Shown in pieces: positions 27,047 through 35,364 of a stretch of DNA of 64,000 bases. Every line of letters starts with the position of its first letter. Position 1 is the first letter of the stretch. Made by a program: the position numbers and the translations under genes. Source of the DNA: CAIKMD01 sp035552195 (GTDB lineage: Bacteria > Pseudomonadota > Alphaproteobacteria > ATCC43930 > CGMCC-115725); the NCBI GenBank assembly GCA_035552195.1, contig DASZLU010000108.1:1-64000 (forward strand). The letters run 5' to 3'. Below the pieces are notes generated by a model, which worked only from the letters and a program-made list of their open reading frames with translations, ran no database searches and was not told the origin of the DNA.

Positions 27047-28252
27047 ATGGCCGATACCCTTCAACCCCTCTATTTCCCCGAGCTGCCGGCCGATTTGCGG
27101 CCAATCATGGAAGCGTTCTATCCGCGCTTTTCCGCCGCAGAAATGCAGCGCCGCCGCGCGATGCTGAAAGAGCTGATGGATGCGGCGGGGGTCGAGCATC
27201 TGCTGCTCTACGGCGCCAATCGCGCCGGTAATGCGATCCAATATTTCACGCATTGGCCGACCACCACCGAGGCCGCTTGCATCGTGTCGGCGGGCGTGCG
27301 CGATAAGATGTTCATCCAGTACTACAATCACGTCGCGCTCGCCCGCGAGATCGCCAACGAGACAGATATCGAATGGGGCGTCGATTTCGGAATCGCCAGC
27401 GCGATGGCCGAGCTTGACAAGCGAGGCGCGAAACGCGACCGCGTCGGCATTATCGGCCCGCTCGGCTATCGGCTTCACGCCCAGCTCACCGAGCGTTTCG
27501 GCAAGGTCGCCGATCTCGGCGGCGCGTATATGGGACGGCGGCTCTACAAATCAGACGAAGAAATCCGCTGGTTCCGTCTCGGCGCGCTTATGTCGGATCG
27601 CGGCCTCGCCGCGCTCGCCGCGGCGATCAAGCCGGGTGTGACCGAGCGCGAATTGGGCGCGGCGATCGAGGCGTCCTACCTGTCTTTTGGCGGCACCAAC
27701 GTCATTCATTTCATCGGCGCCACGTCGATGAAAAACCCCAATTGCCATGTGCCGCGGCAATTCCCCTCGACGCGCCGCATCGAGAGAGGCGATGCGGTCT
27801 TCACCGAGATCAGCGCCGCGTTCTGGGATTACTCAGGACAGGTGCTGCGCACCTTCACGGTCGATGCCGAACCGACGCCACTTTACCGCGACCTGCATAA
27901 AGCGGCGGACGCCGCGTTCGATGCCGTCACCAGCATCCTGCGCGAGGGTGCGACGCCGGCCGATGTCGTCGCCGCGTCTTCCGTGATCGAGGAGGCCGGC
28001 TTCACCACCGATGACGATCTGGTGCACGGCTATGGCGGCGGCTACCTGCCGCCGATCATCGGCTCGAAAAGCCGGCCTGCCGGCAAGCTGCCCGACATGG
28101 TCTTCAAAGCCGGCATGATGATGGTGGTGCAGCCCAACGTCATCAGCAAGGACGGCAAAGCCGGCGTGCAAACCGGCGAATGCGTGCTGATCACCAAGAC
28201 CGGCTTCGAGCGACTGCACAACGCGCCACGGGGCTTCCGACGCATAGGCTAG
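27047..28252 (+). CDS. M24-fold protein, creatinase-like, with lost metal ligands
   Basis: 401 residues from the ATG at 27047; the frame open from 26990 has no better start. The creatinase N-domain fills about 30-165 and the pita-bread domain about 170-395. His327 in HGYGGGYLPP is kept. By eye the metal positions read Glu254, Gln265, His327, Gln362 and Gly377 in place of Asp/Asp/His/Glu/Glu, so the protein probably binds no dimetal centre. That recalls creatinase, which is metal-free. A further M24 protein follows in the opposite direction. Confidence 0.8.
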   Translation: MADTLQPLYFPELPADLRPIMEAFYPRFSAAEMQRRRAMLKELMDAAGVEHLLLYGANRAGNAIQYFTHWPTTTEAACIVSAGVRDKMFIQYYNHVALAREIANETDIEWGVDFGIASAMAELDKRGAKRDRVGIIGPLGYRLHAQLTERFGKVADLGGAYMGRRLYKSDEEIRWFRLGALMSDRGLAALAAAIKPGVTERELGAAIEASYLSFGGTNVIHFIGATSMKNPNCHVPRQFPSTRRIERGDAVFTEISAAFWDYSGQVLRTFTVDAEPTPLYRDLHKAADAAFDAVTSILREGATPADVVAASSVIEEAGFTTDDDLVHGYGGGYLPPIIGSKSRPAGKLPDMVFKAGMMMVVQPNVISKDGKAGVQTGECVLITKTGFERLHNAPRGFRRIG

Positions 28253-28303
28253 CACCGCGCGCCAAAGTCCAGACGACGAGCAGACGCGCGGCTGAGTCGC
28301 GCA

Positions 28304-29608
28304 CTAATACCGATTGGCGATCGGCAACTCCTCCGCCGGGTAGAGCGTGATCACCTTCGCTCCATTGGGCGTGCAGACGACTTCTTCCTCGATGCGCGCG
28401 GCGGAATAACCGTCGGAGGCCGGGCAATAGGTCTCGAGGGCGAAGACCATGCCGGCCTTGATCTCCATCGGATCGCTGAAGGAATTGAGCCGCGAGATGA
28501 TCGGCCGCTCGTGCAGGCCGAGGCCGAGCCCGTGGCCGAAGAGCAGGCCGAAGGCTTCCATCTCGCTGGTGAAGCCGATCTCTTCGGCTTTCGGCCAGCA
28601 CGCGGCGATCTTGTCGGTCGAGACGCCAGGCTTCACCAGCGCGATCGCCGCATCGATCCATTCGCGCGCCTTCTTATACGCGTCCTTCTGCGAATCCGTC
28701 GCGCGGCCGACATTGAAGGTGCGGTAATAACAGGTGCGATAGCCGTTATAGCTTTGGATGATGTCGAAGAAGGCCTGATCGCCGGGGCGGATCAGGCGAT
28801 CGGTGAAGTTGTGCGGATGCGGATTGCAGCGCTCGCCCGAGATGGCGTTGATCGCCTCGACATCGTCGGAGCCGAGTTCGTAGAGCCGCTTGTTGGCGAG
28901 CGCCACGATCTCGTTCTCGCGGATGCCCGGCTTCAGATGCTCGGCGATCGTCTGATAGCAGCCATCGACCAGGCCTGCCGACATGTTGAGCAACGATATT
29001 TCGTCGGCGCTCTTGAGCTCGCGCGCATCGAGCATCGCCTGCTGACAGTCTCTGACTTGCAGGCCAACGGCCTGCAACTCAAAGAGCATTGCCGGCTCGA
29101 CGACGTCGACGCCGACCGGCTGATCGGCGACGCCATGCTCCATGAGGATCGATTTGATCTCCTCGGCCGCCGAACGCATCAGCCCGATCTTCGGATGGAT
29201 GGCGCCGCGCAAGCCCAGCATGCCCGCATGGCAATTATGCTGCGGCAGCCAAGGCGCGTAGAGGCGATGGTGCTTCGCCGCCGAGCCGAAATCCCAGAGA
29301 TGCGGCTCGCTGTCGCCGGCCAGCAGCGCATAGCGCGTGAACTTATCGCGCGCCCAATTGCCGATGACCGTCGAGGTCATGTAGCGGATGTTGTATTGAT
29401 CGAAGACCAGCAGCGAACCGAGTCCCGATTTCGCCAGCGCCTGGCGCGTGCGGCCGAGGCGATAGCGATGGAGACGGCGGAAATCGATGCGCTCTTCGAA
29501 ATCAACGGCGCTGGGTCCGAGCGCCATGATCGGCCGCGTCCAATCGTGACGCGGATCGACATCGGACTCGCTGACGATTTTCGGCTCGGGCGGTTTCTTC
29601 GTGGCCAT
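28304..29608 (-). CDS. M24-fold protein, DddP-like architecture
   Basis: 434 residues, with the start at 29608 behind AAGGGAG. The N-domain has LLVFDQYNIRYMTST and RYALLAGDSEPHLWDFG, a pattern I associate with the DddP/prolidase-like branch of M24. Metal positions by eye are Asp282, Cys293, His359, Glu392 and Glu407: four of five are kept and one Asp has become Cys. DddP is a DMSP lyase, but the changed Asp position means that role must not be assumed; prolidase-like C-N cleavage is equally possible. It converges with the other M24 gene and lies divergent to a secreted LVIVD protein. Confidence 0.8.
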   Translation of the reverse strand: MATKKPPEPKIVSESDVDPRHDWTRPIMALGPSAVDFEERIDFRRLHRYRLGRTRQALAKSGLGSLLVFDQYNIRYMTSTVIGNWARDKFTRYALLAGDSEPHLWDFGSAAKHHRLYAPWLPQHNCHAGMLGLRGAIHPKIGLMRSAAEEIKSILMEHGVADQPVGVDVVEPAMLFELQAVGLQVRDCQQAMLDARELKSADEISLLNMSAGLVDGCYQTIAEHLKPGIRENEIVALANKRLYELGSDDVEAINAISGERCNPHPHNFTDRLIRPGDQAFFDIIQSYNGYRTCYYRTFNVGRATDSQKDAYKKAREWIDAAIALVKPGVSTDKIAACWPKAEEIGFTSEMEAFGLLFGHGLGLGLHERPIISRLNSFSDPMEIKAGMVFALETYCPASDGYSAARIEEEVVCTPNGAKVITLYPAEELPIANRY

Positions 29609-29718
29609 GCATGTTTCTCCCTTGCTGTGCAGGACGTTGCATGCCGGGCATGAACCTGTCAACTTGGTGGGCAATGTTGTCCGCGCGTTCGGCGCGGCTT
29701 ATCGGGGAGAGAACGCGA

Positions 29719-31062
29719 ATGGGCATCGGCAAGAAATTACATCACGCGCTATGGGGAGCCGCGGCAATCGCCCTCGCCTTCGCGAACGGCCCCGCAAAGG
29801 CCGACGCGATTCCGAAGGGCGGCGCATCCGAGAACATGAAGGTGATCGGTTTCTCGGGTCTCGACGGCCGCTATGGCGCGTTCAAGATGGCGCTCAATCA
29901 TCCAAGCAATGGCCGCTGGTATCTCTATATGGGCCATTCCTTCGATCTGGGCTGGAGCATTCTCGACGTCACCGATCCCGCCAATCCGAAATTGGCGAAG
30001 TTCATTCCCTTCGACGGGCCCAAGGATTGGATCACCGCGCAGGTGACGGTGAACGACAATCTGATGATCACATCGCTCGATCGCCGCAAGCCGGCCGATG
30101 GGCCCGACGTCATCCTTTGGGACATCACCGATCCGGTGAACCCGAAGGAGCTGTCGCGCTGGGGCAGCGGTACGCTGGGCGCGCATCGCAATTCCTATCC
30201 CGGCGGTAAATACGCCTATCTGTCGACCTCGTACCCCGGCTTCAAGAACAAGATCCTCGTCATCCTCGACGTGAGCGATCCGGTGCATCCGAAAGAGGTC
30301 GGCAAATGGTGGCAGCCCGGCCAGAAGGACGGCGAGCCGGTCACCGGACCCGTCGACGGCTTCCATGGTCCTGCCAATATCAGCCCGGACGGCAAAACGC
30401 TGACCACGGGCTATATGCCGGACGTGATCAATCTCGACATCAGCGATCCGACCCAGCCGAAGCTGATCGGCAAGCTGACCATGACGCCGCCTTTCGCCAG
30501 CGTCGGCAGCCAGTCGCTGCACACGACCTTGCCGCTGTGGGATCGCAAGCTGGTCTATGTCAGCTCGGAAGCGATGGACGAGCGCTGCCGCGACAACGGC
30601 ATGAATTTCGCCGGCTTCATCGACAATAGCAATATGGCAAAGCCGCGCCTGATCTCGATTTTCCCGACGCCGGTACCACCGAAAGGCCTGCCGTATAAGG
30701 ATTTCTGCGACAAGGGCGGTCGCTTCGGCCCGCACAACACCAATCAGGAATTGCATAATCCGGCGGTGCAGAAGGTCGGCAATCTGATGGTCGTCGCGTG
30801 GTTCAACGCCGGCGTCCGCGTGTTCGACATCAGCGACCCGCGTCTGGTGCGCGAAGTGGGCTACTATATCCCGCCCGAGCGGCAGGGCCTGAAAGAACAG
30901 TCGGGCGCGCACGCTTCGCCGATCAATTGGAGCGAAGAAGTCTCCATCGACACGCGCGGCAACATCTATCTCAACGACGATAAATGGGGCACGTTCGTTC
31001 TGCGCTATACCGGCAAGGAACCGAAAGCCTCGCCGATGGCGCCGGCAGCCGCATCGAAGTAA
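29719..31062 (+). CDS. Secreted LVIVD-repeat beta-propeller protein
   Basis: 447 residues with a signal peptide (AAIALAFANGPAKADA, cleavage near residue 29). GGGGAGAG lies before the ATG at 29719. LVIVD-type repeats recur at about 45-residue spacing: SILDVTDPANPKLAKF, ILWDITDPVNPKELSRW, VILDVSDPVHPKEVGKW, INLDISDPTQPKLIGKL and VFDISDPRLVREVGYY. These fold as propeller blades and are usually periplasmic or extracellular; enzymatic function is unknown. Several conserved His and Cys (FHGPANIS, DFCDKGGRFGPHN) could bind a metal. It lies next to, and divergent from, the third M24 gene. Confidence 0.82.
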   Translation: MGIGKKLHHALWGAAAIALAFANGPAKADAIPKGGASENMKVIGFSGLDGRYGAFKMALNHPSNGRWYLYMGHSFDLGWSILDVTDPANPKLAKFIPFDGPKDWITAQVTVNDNLMITSLDRRKPADGPDVILWDITDPVNPKELSRWGSGTLGAHRNSYPGGKYAYLSTSYPGFKNKILVILDVSDPVHPKEVGKWWQPGQKDGEPVTGPVDGFHGPANISPDGKTLTTGYMPDVINLDISDPTQPKLIGKLTMTPPFASVGSQSLHTTLPLWDRKLVYVSSEAMDERCRDNGMNFAGFIDNSNMAKPRLISIFPTPVPPKGLPYKDFCDKGGRFGPHNTNQELHNPAVQKVGNLMVVAWFNAGVRVFDISDPRLVREVGYYIPPERQGLKEQSGAHASPINWSEEVSIDTRGNIYLNDDKWGTFVLRYTGKEPKASPMAPAAASK

Positions 31063-31065
31063 CGA

Positions 31066-31851
31066 CTAGTTCGCAGGTTCATCGCGCCGGTACCAAGGCA
31101 GGTACCGGCGCGTGATCCAATTCACCAGCACGTCGAAACCGACGCCGAACGCCGCGAGCAGCAGAACCGCGACGAAGGCTTCGTTGTGATGGAAGGTGCG
31201 CGAATTGTAGAGGATGAAATAGCCGAGACCGGGAATTGCGGTGAAGAATTCCGCGACCACGGCACCGATGAGCGCCCTCCCCGCCGCCAGGCGCAATCCG
31301 GCGAGGAAATAGGGCGTCGCGGCGGGCAACACGATCTCGAACAGCGTCCGCCACGAGCGCGAGCGGAACGAGCGCGCGACTTCGAGATATTCCTGCGGCA
31401 CCGAGCGCGCGCCATCGGCGACATTGACGGCGATCGAGAACAGCGCCGCGAAGACGATCGTCGCCAACCGCGCCGCGCTGGTATAGCCGAACCACAGCGA
31501 CACCAGCGGCAACACCACCACCATCGGCAGCGTGTAGCAGGCATTGATGTACTGGCGCAGCGCGCGATCGGCGATCTTGCTTTGGCCGATGACAAGACCG
31601 AGCACCGTGCCGACGGCGAGCGCAACGACCAGCCCCTCCGCCACCGCTGCAAGAGTGATTAGGCCGCCGAGCAGGAAAGTCGGATCGACGATGACATGGG
31701 GCACCGCCAAGACGATGCCGATCGGCGTCGCGACATAGGCCGGCGCAAACGCGCGCACCACGATTTGCCAGAAAGCGAGGATCGCGATGCCGGCGTAGAA
31801 ACGCGGCAGGAATGCGCTCGCTCGCGCTTGATCGATCGCCGCGGCGCTCAT
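31066..31851 (-). CDS. NitT/TauT-type ABC permease
   Basis: 261-residue SsuC/TauC-like inner-membrane permease with six helices. The EAA loop reads ARSFRSRSWRTLFEIVLPAATPY (core FEIVLPAATPYFLAGLR). The ATG overlaps the stop of the companion permease gene (TGATG), so the longer frame to 32121 is an artefact. The last 10 codons contain a 12-base perfect inverted repeat. Last gene of the transporter operon. Confidence 0.88.
   Translation of the reverse strand: MSAAAIDQARASAFLPRFYAGIAILAFWQIVVRAFAPAYVATPIGIVLAVPHVIVDPTFLLGGLITLAAVAEGLVVALAVGTVLGLVIGQSKIADRALRQYINACYTLPMVVVLPLVSLWFGYTSAARLATIVFAALFSIAVNVADGARSVPQEYLEVARSFRSRSWRTLFEIVLPAATPYFLAGLRLAAGRALIGAVVAEFFTAIPGLGYFILYNSRTFHHNEAFVAVLLLAAFGVGFDVLVNWITRRYLPWYRRDEPAN
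31083..31112. repeat. 12-bp perfect inverted repeat between convergent genes
   Basis: CGCGCCGGTACC and GGTACCGGCGCG are exact inverted arms with a six-base loop (AAGGCA). The repeat sits in the last codons of the permease gene, 20 bases beyond the convergent LVIVD gene end. No T-run follows on either strand, but it could act as a bidirectional end structure for both messages. Confidence 0.7.
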
Positions 31852-32606
31852 CAGACCCGCCAGCGCGCGAAGTGCAGTTCGATGGCGCGGCCGATGCGCA
31901 TCAGCACGAGGCCGAGCACCATGATCACCAGGATCGCCGCCAGCACGCCGGCCGTGTCGAAATTCTGCGACGCGCTCATGATGAGCTGGCCGAGACCCGT
32001 CGAGCTCAGGAAGAATTCGGCGGCGATCATGCCGACGAGGGCGCGGCCAATCGCTTGACGCACGCCGGTCATCGTGAATGGCAGGGTGTAGGGCACCATG
32101 ACTTCGCGCCACAGCGCCCATTCGCTCGAGCGGAACGAGCGCGCCACTTCGATCAATTCCGGCTTCAGGCTGCGTGCGCCTTCGACGGTGTTGTAGAGCA
32201 CCGGGAACACCGCGAAAAGGAACACCACCAGCACTTTCGGCGCAAAGCCAAAGCCCATCAGCGACAGAATGAACGGAATGAGCGCGACCAGCGGTGTCGC
32301 ATAAGCGATCGTGATGTAGACATCAAGGGCGCGGCGCAGCACCGCGACGCGTGCGAGCAACATGCCGACCGGGGCACCGATGATCAGCGCCAGGACGAAG
32401 CCGACGAAGAAGATCGATAACGAACTCGCCAACTGGCTCCAGAGCTCGCCCGAGAGCGCGAGATCCCAGAGCCGGTCGAGCGTCTCGGACAATGGAACGA
32501 GGAACGCCGCGTTGGTGTGGCGGCCGACCGCTTCCCAAGCCACCACGCCGGCGACGAAACTCAGGATCGGCGGCGCATAGCGTGTAGCGACATCGCGCGC
32601 CCCCAT
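31851..32606 (-). CDS. NitT/TauT-type ABC permease
   Basis: 251-residue SsuC/TauC-like permease with six helices. The EAA loop is ARSFRSSEWALWREVMVPYTLP (core WREVMVPYTLPFTMTGVR). The start is the ATG at 32606. Two different permeases in tandem suggest a heterodimeric channel, less usual for this class, where one permease normally forms a homodimer. Confidence 0.88.
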   Translation of the reverse strand: MGARDVATRYAPPILSFVAGVVAWEAVGRHTNAAFLVPLSETLDRLWDLALSGELWSQLASSLSIFFVGFVLALIIGAPVGMLLARVAVLRRALDVYITIAYATPLVALIPFILSLMGFGFAPKVLVVFLFAVFPVLYNTVEGARSLKPELIEVARSFRSSEWALWREVMVPYTLPFTMTGVRQAIGRALVGMIAAEFFLSSTGLGQLIMSASQNFDTAGVLAAILVIMVLGLVLMRIGRAIELHFARWRV

Positions 32607-32620
32607 CGTCCGGCCCCCGC

Positions 32621-33634
32621 TCAGTGAGCGCCGGTCATGGCGTTGGCATCTTTCCACACGCTGCGGTCGACCAGCCGATCGTAGTTCGGCAGCTTGCTCG
32701 CATCCTTGACGTTGCCGACTTTGACCTGGTCTTCGGCCACTGCCTCGATCTTGTCCTTGTCGAGCCCATCATCCTTGAGTTCCCAGAAACCGATGCCGTT
32801 GAAGAGCTGCAGCGACTGCTTCGAGATGGCGACATCGTGCCCAGTGACCGTGCCGATCTGCGCGACCGCGTCGGCATTCTTGGGATCGGCCATGTAGCGC
32901 GCCGCATCGACCAGCGCGGCGAGCGTCCGCACGATCGCATCGCGCTTTTCGGCCAGCCGGTCGCGGCGGGCTTCGAGCACGTCGTAATGGCTGACCGGCA
33001 CTGCTTTGGCGAGGGTCATCACCAAGGTGATCTTCTTGCCCTGGCTCTCGATGACCGGCACATCGTCGAGATGCAGGACGCCGTAAGCGATCTGCCCCGC
33101 CACGATCGCCGGCGCCGTGTTGGAGCCGAGCGGCACTTGCTGCACGTCGTTCATAGTGAGATGGCAGCCGGCGACAAGCATATCCTTAAGAGCCAGCGAG
33201 CGAGCTCCGCCAGGCGTGTCGACGCCGACCTGTGCGCCTTTCAAATCGCTGCACTGCGCCTTGTCGGCATTGGTCGTGCCGATCGACCAGTCGGGGTTGG
33301 GCAGACCGTAAATGCCGACGACATCGGCATTGGCATTGGCGATCTGGCCGATGGTCAGCGCCGTCGGCACCAGCGCGAGATCGGCGTCGCCCGCTATCAC
33401 CGCCCGCGATCCCGCCGCGCCGCTATCGAATTGCCGCAGCTCGACATTGGCGCCGTATTTCTTGAAGAAGCCCTGCTTGTCGGCAACATACGCGAAGACG
33501 TTGAGATAGATCGGCGGCACGCCCGGCAGCGCGATCACGACTTTCGGCGCATCGGCGGCGCGCACCGGCGGCGCGTAAGGCAGAACGAGTGAAACGGTCA
33601 GTAACGCGGCAGCGGCAATCGTCTTGCGAAACAT
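32621..33634 (-). CDS. NitT/TauT-type ABC substrate-binding protein (NMT1/THI5-like)
   Basis: 337 residues with a signal peptide cleaved near VRAADA. The NMT1/THI5-like fold begins VVIALPGVPPIYLNVFAYVADK and has FKKYGANVELRQFDSG, typical of periplasmic proteins binding sulfonates, nitrate-like anions, pyrimidine precursors or aromatic acids. Two Cys (QCSDLK and AGCHLT) may form a disulfide. It lies 15 bases before the permease gene. Ligand unknown. Confidence 0.85.
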   Translation of the reverse strand: MFRKTIAAAALLTVSLVLPYAPPVRAADAPKVVIALPGVPPIYLNVFAYVADKQGFFKKYGANVELRQFDSGAAGSRAVIAGDADLALVPTALTIGQIANANADVVGIYGLPNPDWSIGTTNADKAQCSDLKGAQVGVDTPGGARSLALKDMLVAGCHLTMNDVQQVPLGSNTAPAIVAGQIAYGVLHLDDVPVIESQGKKITLVMTLAKAVPVSHYDVLEARRDRLAEKRDAIVRTLAALVDAARYMADPKNADAVAQIGTVTGHDVAISKQSLQLFNGIGFWELKDDGLDKDKIEAVAEDQVKVGNVKDASKLPNYDRLVDRSVWKDANAMTGAH

Positions 33635-33671
33635 CGATGAACCTCCCTATTTGGCTTTGTTGCTGTTGTTG

Positions 33672-34457
33672 TCAGCGCTCGAGCTCGAATTCAGCGCGGC
33701 GCGCCTCGTTCATGAGATTGGCCCATACCTGCTCGCGCAGTTCCGAATAGCGCGGCAGGCTGAGCGTGTCGCGGCTGCGCGGCCGCGGCAGATCGATCGC
33801 GATGTCCTCATCGACATGACTCGGCCGGCCTTTCAGCACGACGACGCGATCGCCCATCAGCACGGCCTCTTCGATCGAATGGGTGACGAAGAGCATCGTC
33901 GTCGGCTGCTTTTGCCAGATGCGCAGCAACTCGAATTGCAGGATTTCGCGCGTCTGTGCATCGACCGCGGCGAAAGGCTCGTCCATCAGCAGCACGTTCG
34001 GCTCGATCGCCAGCGCGCGCGCCAAGCCGCAACGCTGCTGCATGCCGCCCGAGATTTGATAGGGATAAGCGTGCTCGAAGCCGGCAAGCCCGACAAGCGA
34101 GATAAAGGCCGGCACGCGCGACGCGATCTCGCTGGCGTTCGCCCCGGCCATGCGCAGCCCATAGGCGACGTTGTCATAGACCGTCTTCCACGGGAAGAGA
34201 CCGAAATGCTGGAAGACCATGGCGACGCCGGCCGGTGGCTCGGTCACGCGCTGGTCGTCGATGGTGATCTCGCCTTCGCACGGGAGAAGCCCGTCGATGC
34301 AGCGAAGCAAGGTCGTTTTGCCGCAACCCGACGGCCCAACCAAAGCGACGATCTCGCGTGAGCGCAACTCGAGATCGACATTGGCAAAGACGGTCAACTC
34401 ACCGTAACGCTTGCTCAGACCCCGAACGCGGATTGAGCCTCGATCCGCTGACGACAT
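33672..34457 (-). CDS. NitT/TauT-type ABC ATPase
   Basis: 261-residue SsuB/TauB-like ATPase, first gene of a four-gene importer operon. Walker A VGPSGCGKTTLL, Q-loop VFQHFGLFPWKT, signature ISGGMQQRCGLARALA, Walker B LLMDEPFAAVD and His loop FVTHSIEEAV. I use the ATG at 34457; an upstream TTG at 34475 would overlap the promoter region with a dyad at 34480-34504. Confidence 0.9.
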   Translation of the reverse strand: MSSADRGSIRVRGLSKRYGELTVFANVDLELRSREIVALVGPSGCGKTTLLRCIDGLLPCEGEITIDDQRVTEPPAGVAMVFQHFGLFPWKTVYDNVAYGLRMAGANASEIASRVPAFISLVGLAGFEHAYPYQISGGMQQRCGLARALAIEPNVLLMDEPFAAVDAQTREILQFELLRIWQKQPTTMLFVTHSIEEAVLMGDRVVVLKGRPSHVDEDIAIDLPRPRSRDTLSLPRYSELREQVWANLMNEARRAEFELER

Positions 34458-34479
34458 TTCGGTGCGTTTCCCCAACGTT

Positions 34480-34504
34480 TATCGGCAATAGGTATATTGC
34501 GATA
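34480..34504 (-). promoter_or_regulatory. Operator-like dyad before the NitT/TauT-type ABC operon
   Basis: TATC-G-GCAATA, four bases, then TATTGC-GATA: an AT-rich imperfect palindrome in otherwise GC-rich DNA, 23-47 bases upstream of the ATPase start. Its size and place fit an operator of a dimeric repressor such as GntR or TetR type, or a promoter -10 region. Confidence 0.4.
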
Positions 34505-34568
34505 AGCCACAGCGAGACAACAGCATTTCGCGGCACGCAAGCCGCGCGCCGCAACGGCCCATGTGAGC

Positions 34569-35222
34569 CTATTTGGCGGGCGACGCCTCGCGCGAGCGGT
34601 GGACCCAGTAATCGGGCAAGGCTTTGCTCTCGGCCAAAGCCTCGGCCGTTTCGAAGCCCGGCGCCATTGAAGCGTCGGTGCCGGCGAGAATCTGGTGGTG
34701 CTCGATATTGAGCGTCCGCAGCCAGCGCTGTTGCCCCATGGTGATGGCGACGAAATAGCCGAGCTCAACAATCTGCGCCTCAGTGAAGTGCTGCTTCAGC
34801 CGCGCCCAAAGCGCATCACCCGCTTCGAGATCCCAGGTGATCGCCTCGGTATAGGCGAGCGCCGCCTTTTGTCGTTCGTCGTAGCGTTTGGATTTTTCGA
34901 AATCGAGAAGGTCTTTGTAATCGGCCTCGATCAGCCCCTGCTTGGCCGATTTGATCGAGCGCTGATTGCCGCAATATTCGCATTTGACCGAGCGCGAGAC
35001 ATAGACGCGGCACAACTCTTTGATCGCGTGATCCATCACGCCGTTGCGGAACACGGCCTCCCAAGTATTGGCGAAGGACCAGAATGTCGCCGGCACATGC
35101 GCGCGGATGGCCTGGCTCTCGGGCCGCGGCGTGCCCTCGCGCCGGCAGCGATCCAGCTCCGCCAGCATCTTCTGATCGATGATCGTCGCCGGATCGACGT
35201 AGCTGATCCGTTGCTCGGCCAT
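34569..35222 (-). CDS. AhpD-like/carboxymuconolactone decarboxylase-family protein
   Basis: 217 residues of the AhpD/CMD all-helical fold. The redox pair Cys81-Cys84 is in KCEYCGNQR. AhpD peroxidases carry CxxCxxxH, whereas here the His position holds Arg88, so proton relay must differ. AHVPATFWSF is a common N-terminal motif of CMD proteins encoded in catabolic clusters. Separated by about 110 bases from the transporter operon and preceded by a terminator of the sigma-factor gene. Role unknown; peroxide defence or a catabolic step are both possible. Confidence 0.78.
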   Translation of the reverse strand: MAEQRISYVDPATIIDQKMLAELDRCRREGTPRPESQAIRAHVPATFWSFANTWEAVFRNGVMDHAIKELCRVYVSRSVKCEYCGNQRSIKSAKQGLIEADYKDLLDFEKSKRYDERQKAALAYTEAITWDLEAGDALWARLKQHFTEAQIVELGYFVAITMGQQRWLRTLNIEHHQILAGTDASMAPGFETAEALAESKALPDYWVHRSREASPAK

Positions 35223-35310
35223 GGTGCCTCCCTATCCCTTATTGCTGGCGGCATTGTGCGGCGCTTGTTGGCGCGAGGCAACGGGCGCGCTCTTCGGTTC
35301 ACGCGCAAAT

Positions 35311-35339
35311 GAAAACGCCCGAACCAGAGGTCCGGGCGT
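35311..35339 (-). terminator. Rho-independent terminator after the sigma-factor gene
   Basis: On the minus strand ACGCCCG, a GACC-containing inner stem and CGGGCGT form a hairpin followed by TTTTC. It is 26 bases after the sigma-factor stop codon. Confidence 0.82.
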
Positions 35340-35364
35340 CATCACGACTGGCCGTAGATTGGGA

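Noticed and set aside
28304..29608. Naming the third M24 protein DddP
   Set aside because: Resemblance is from memory, one metal Asp is Cys, and no other DMSP genes are present.
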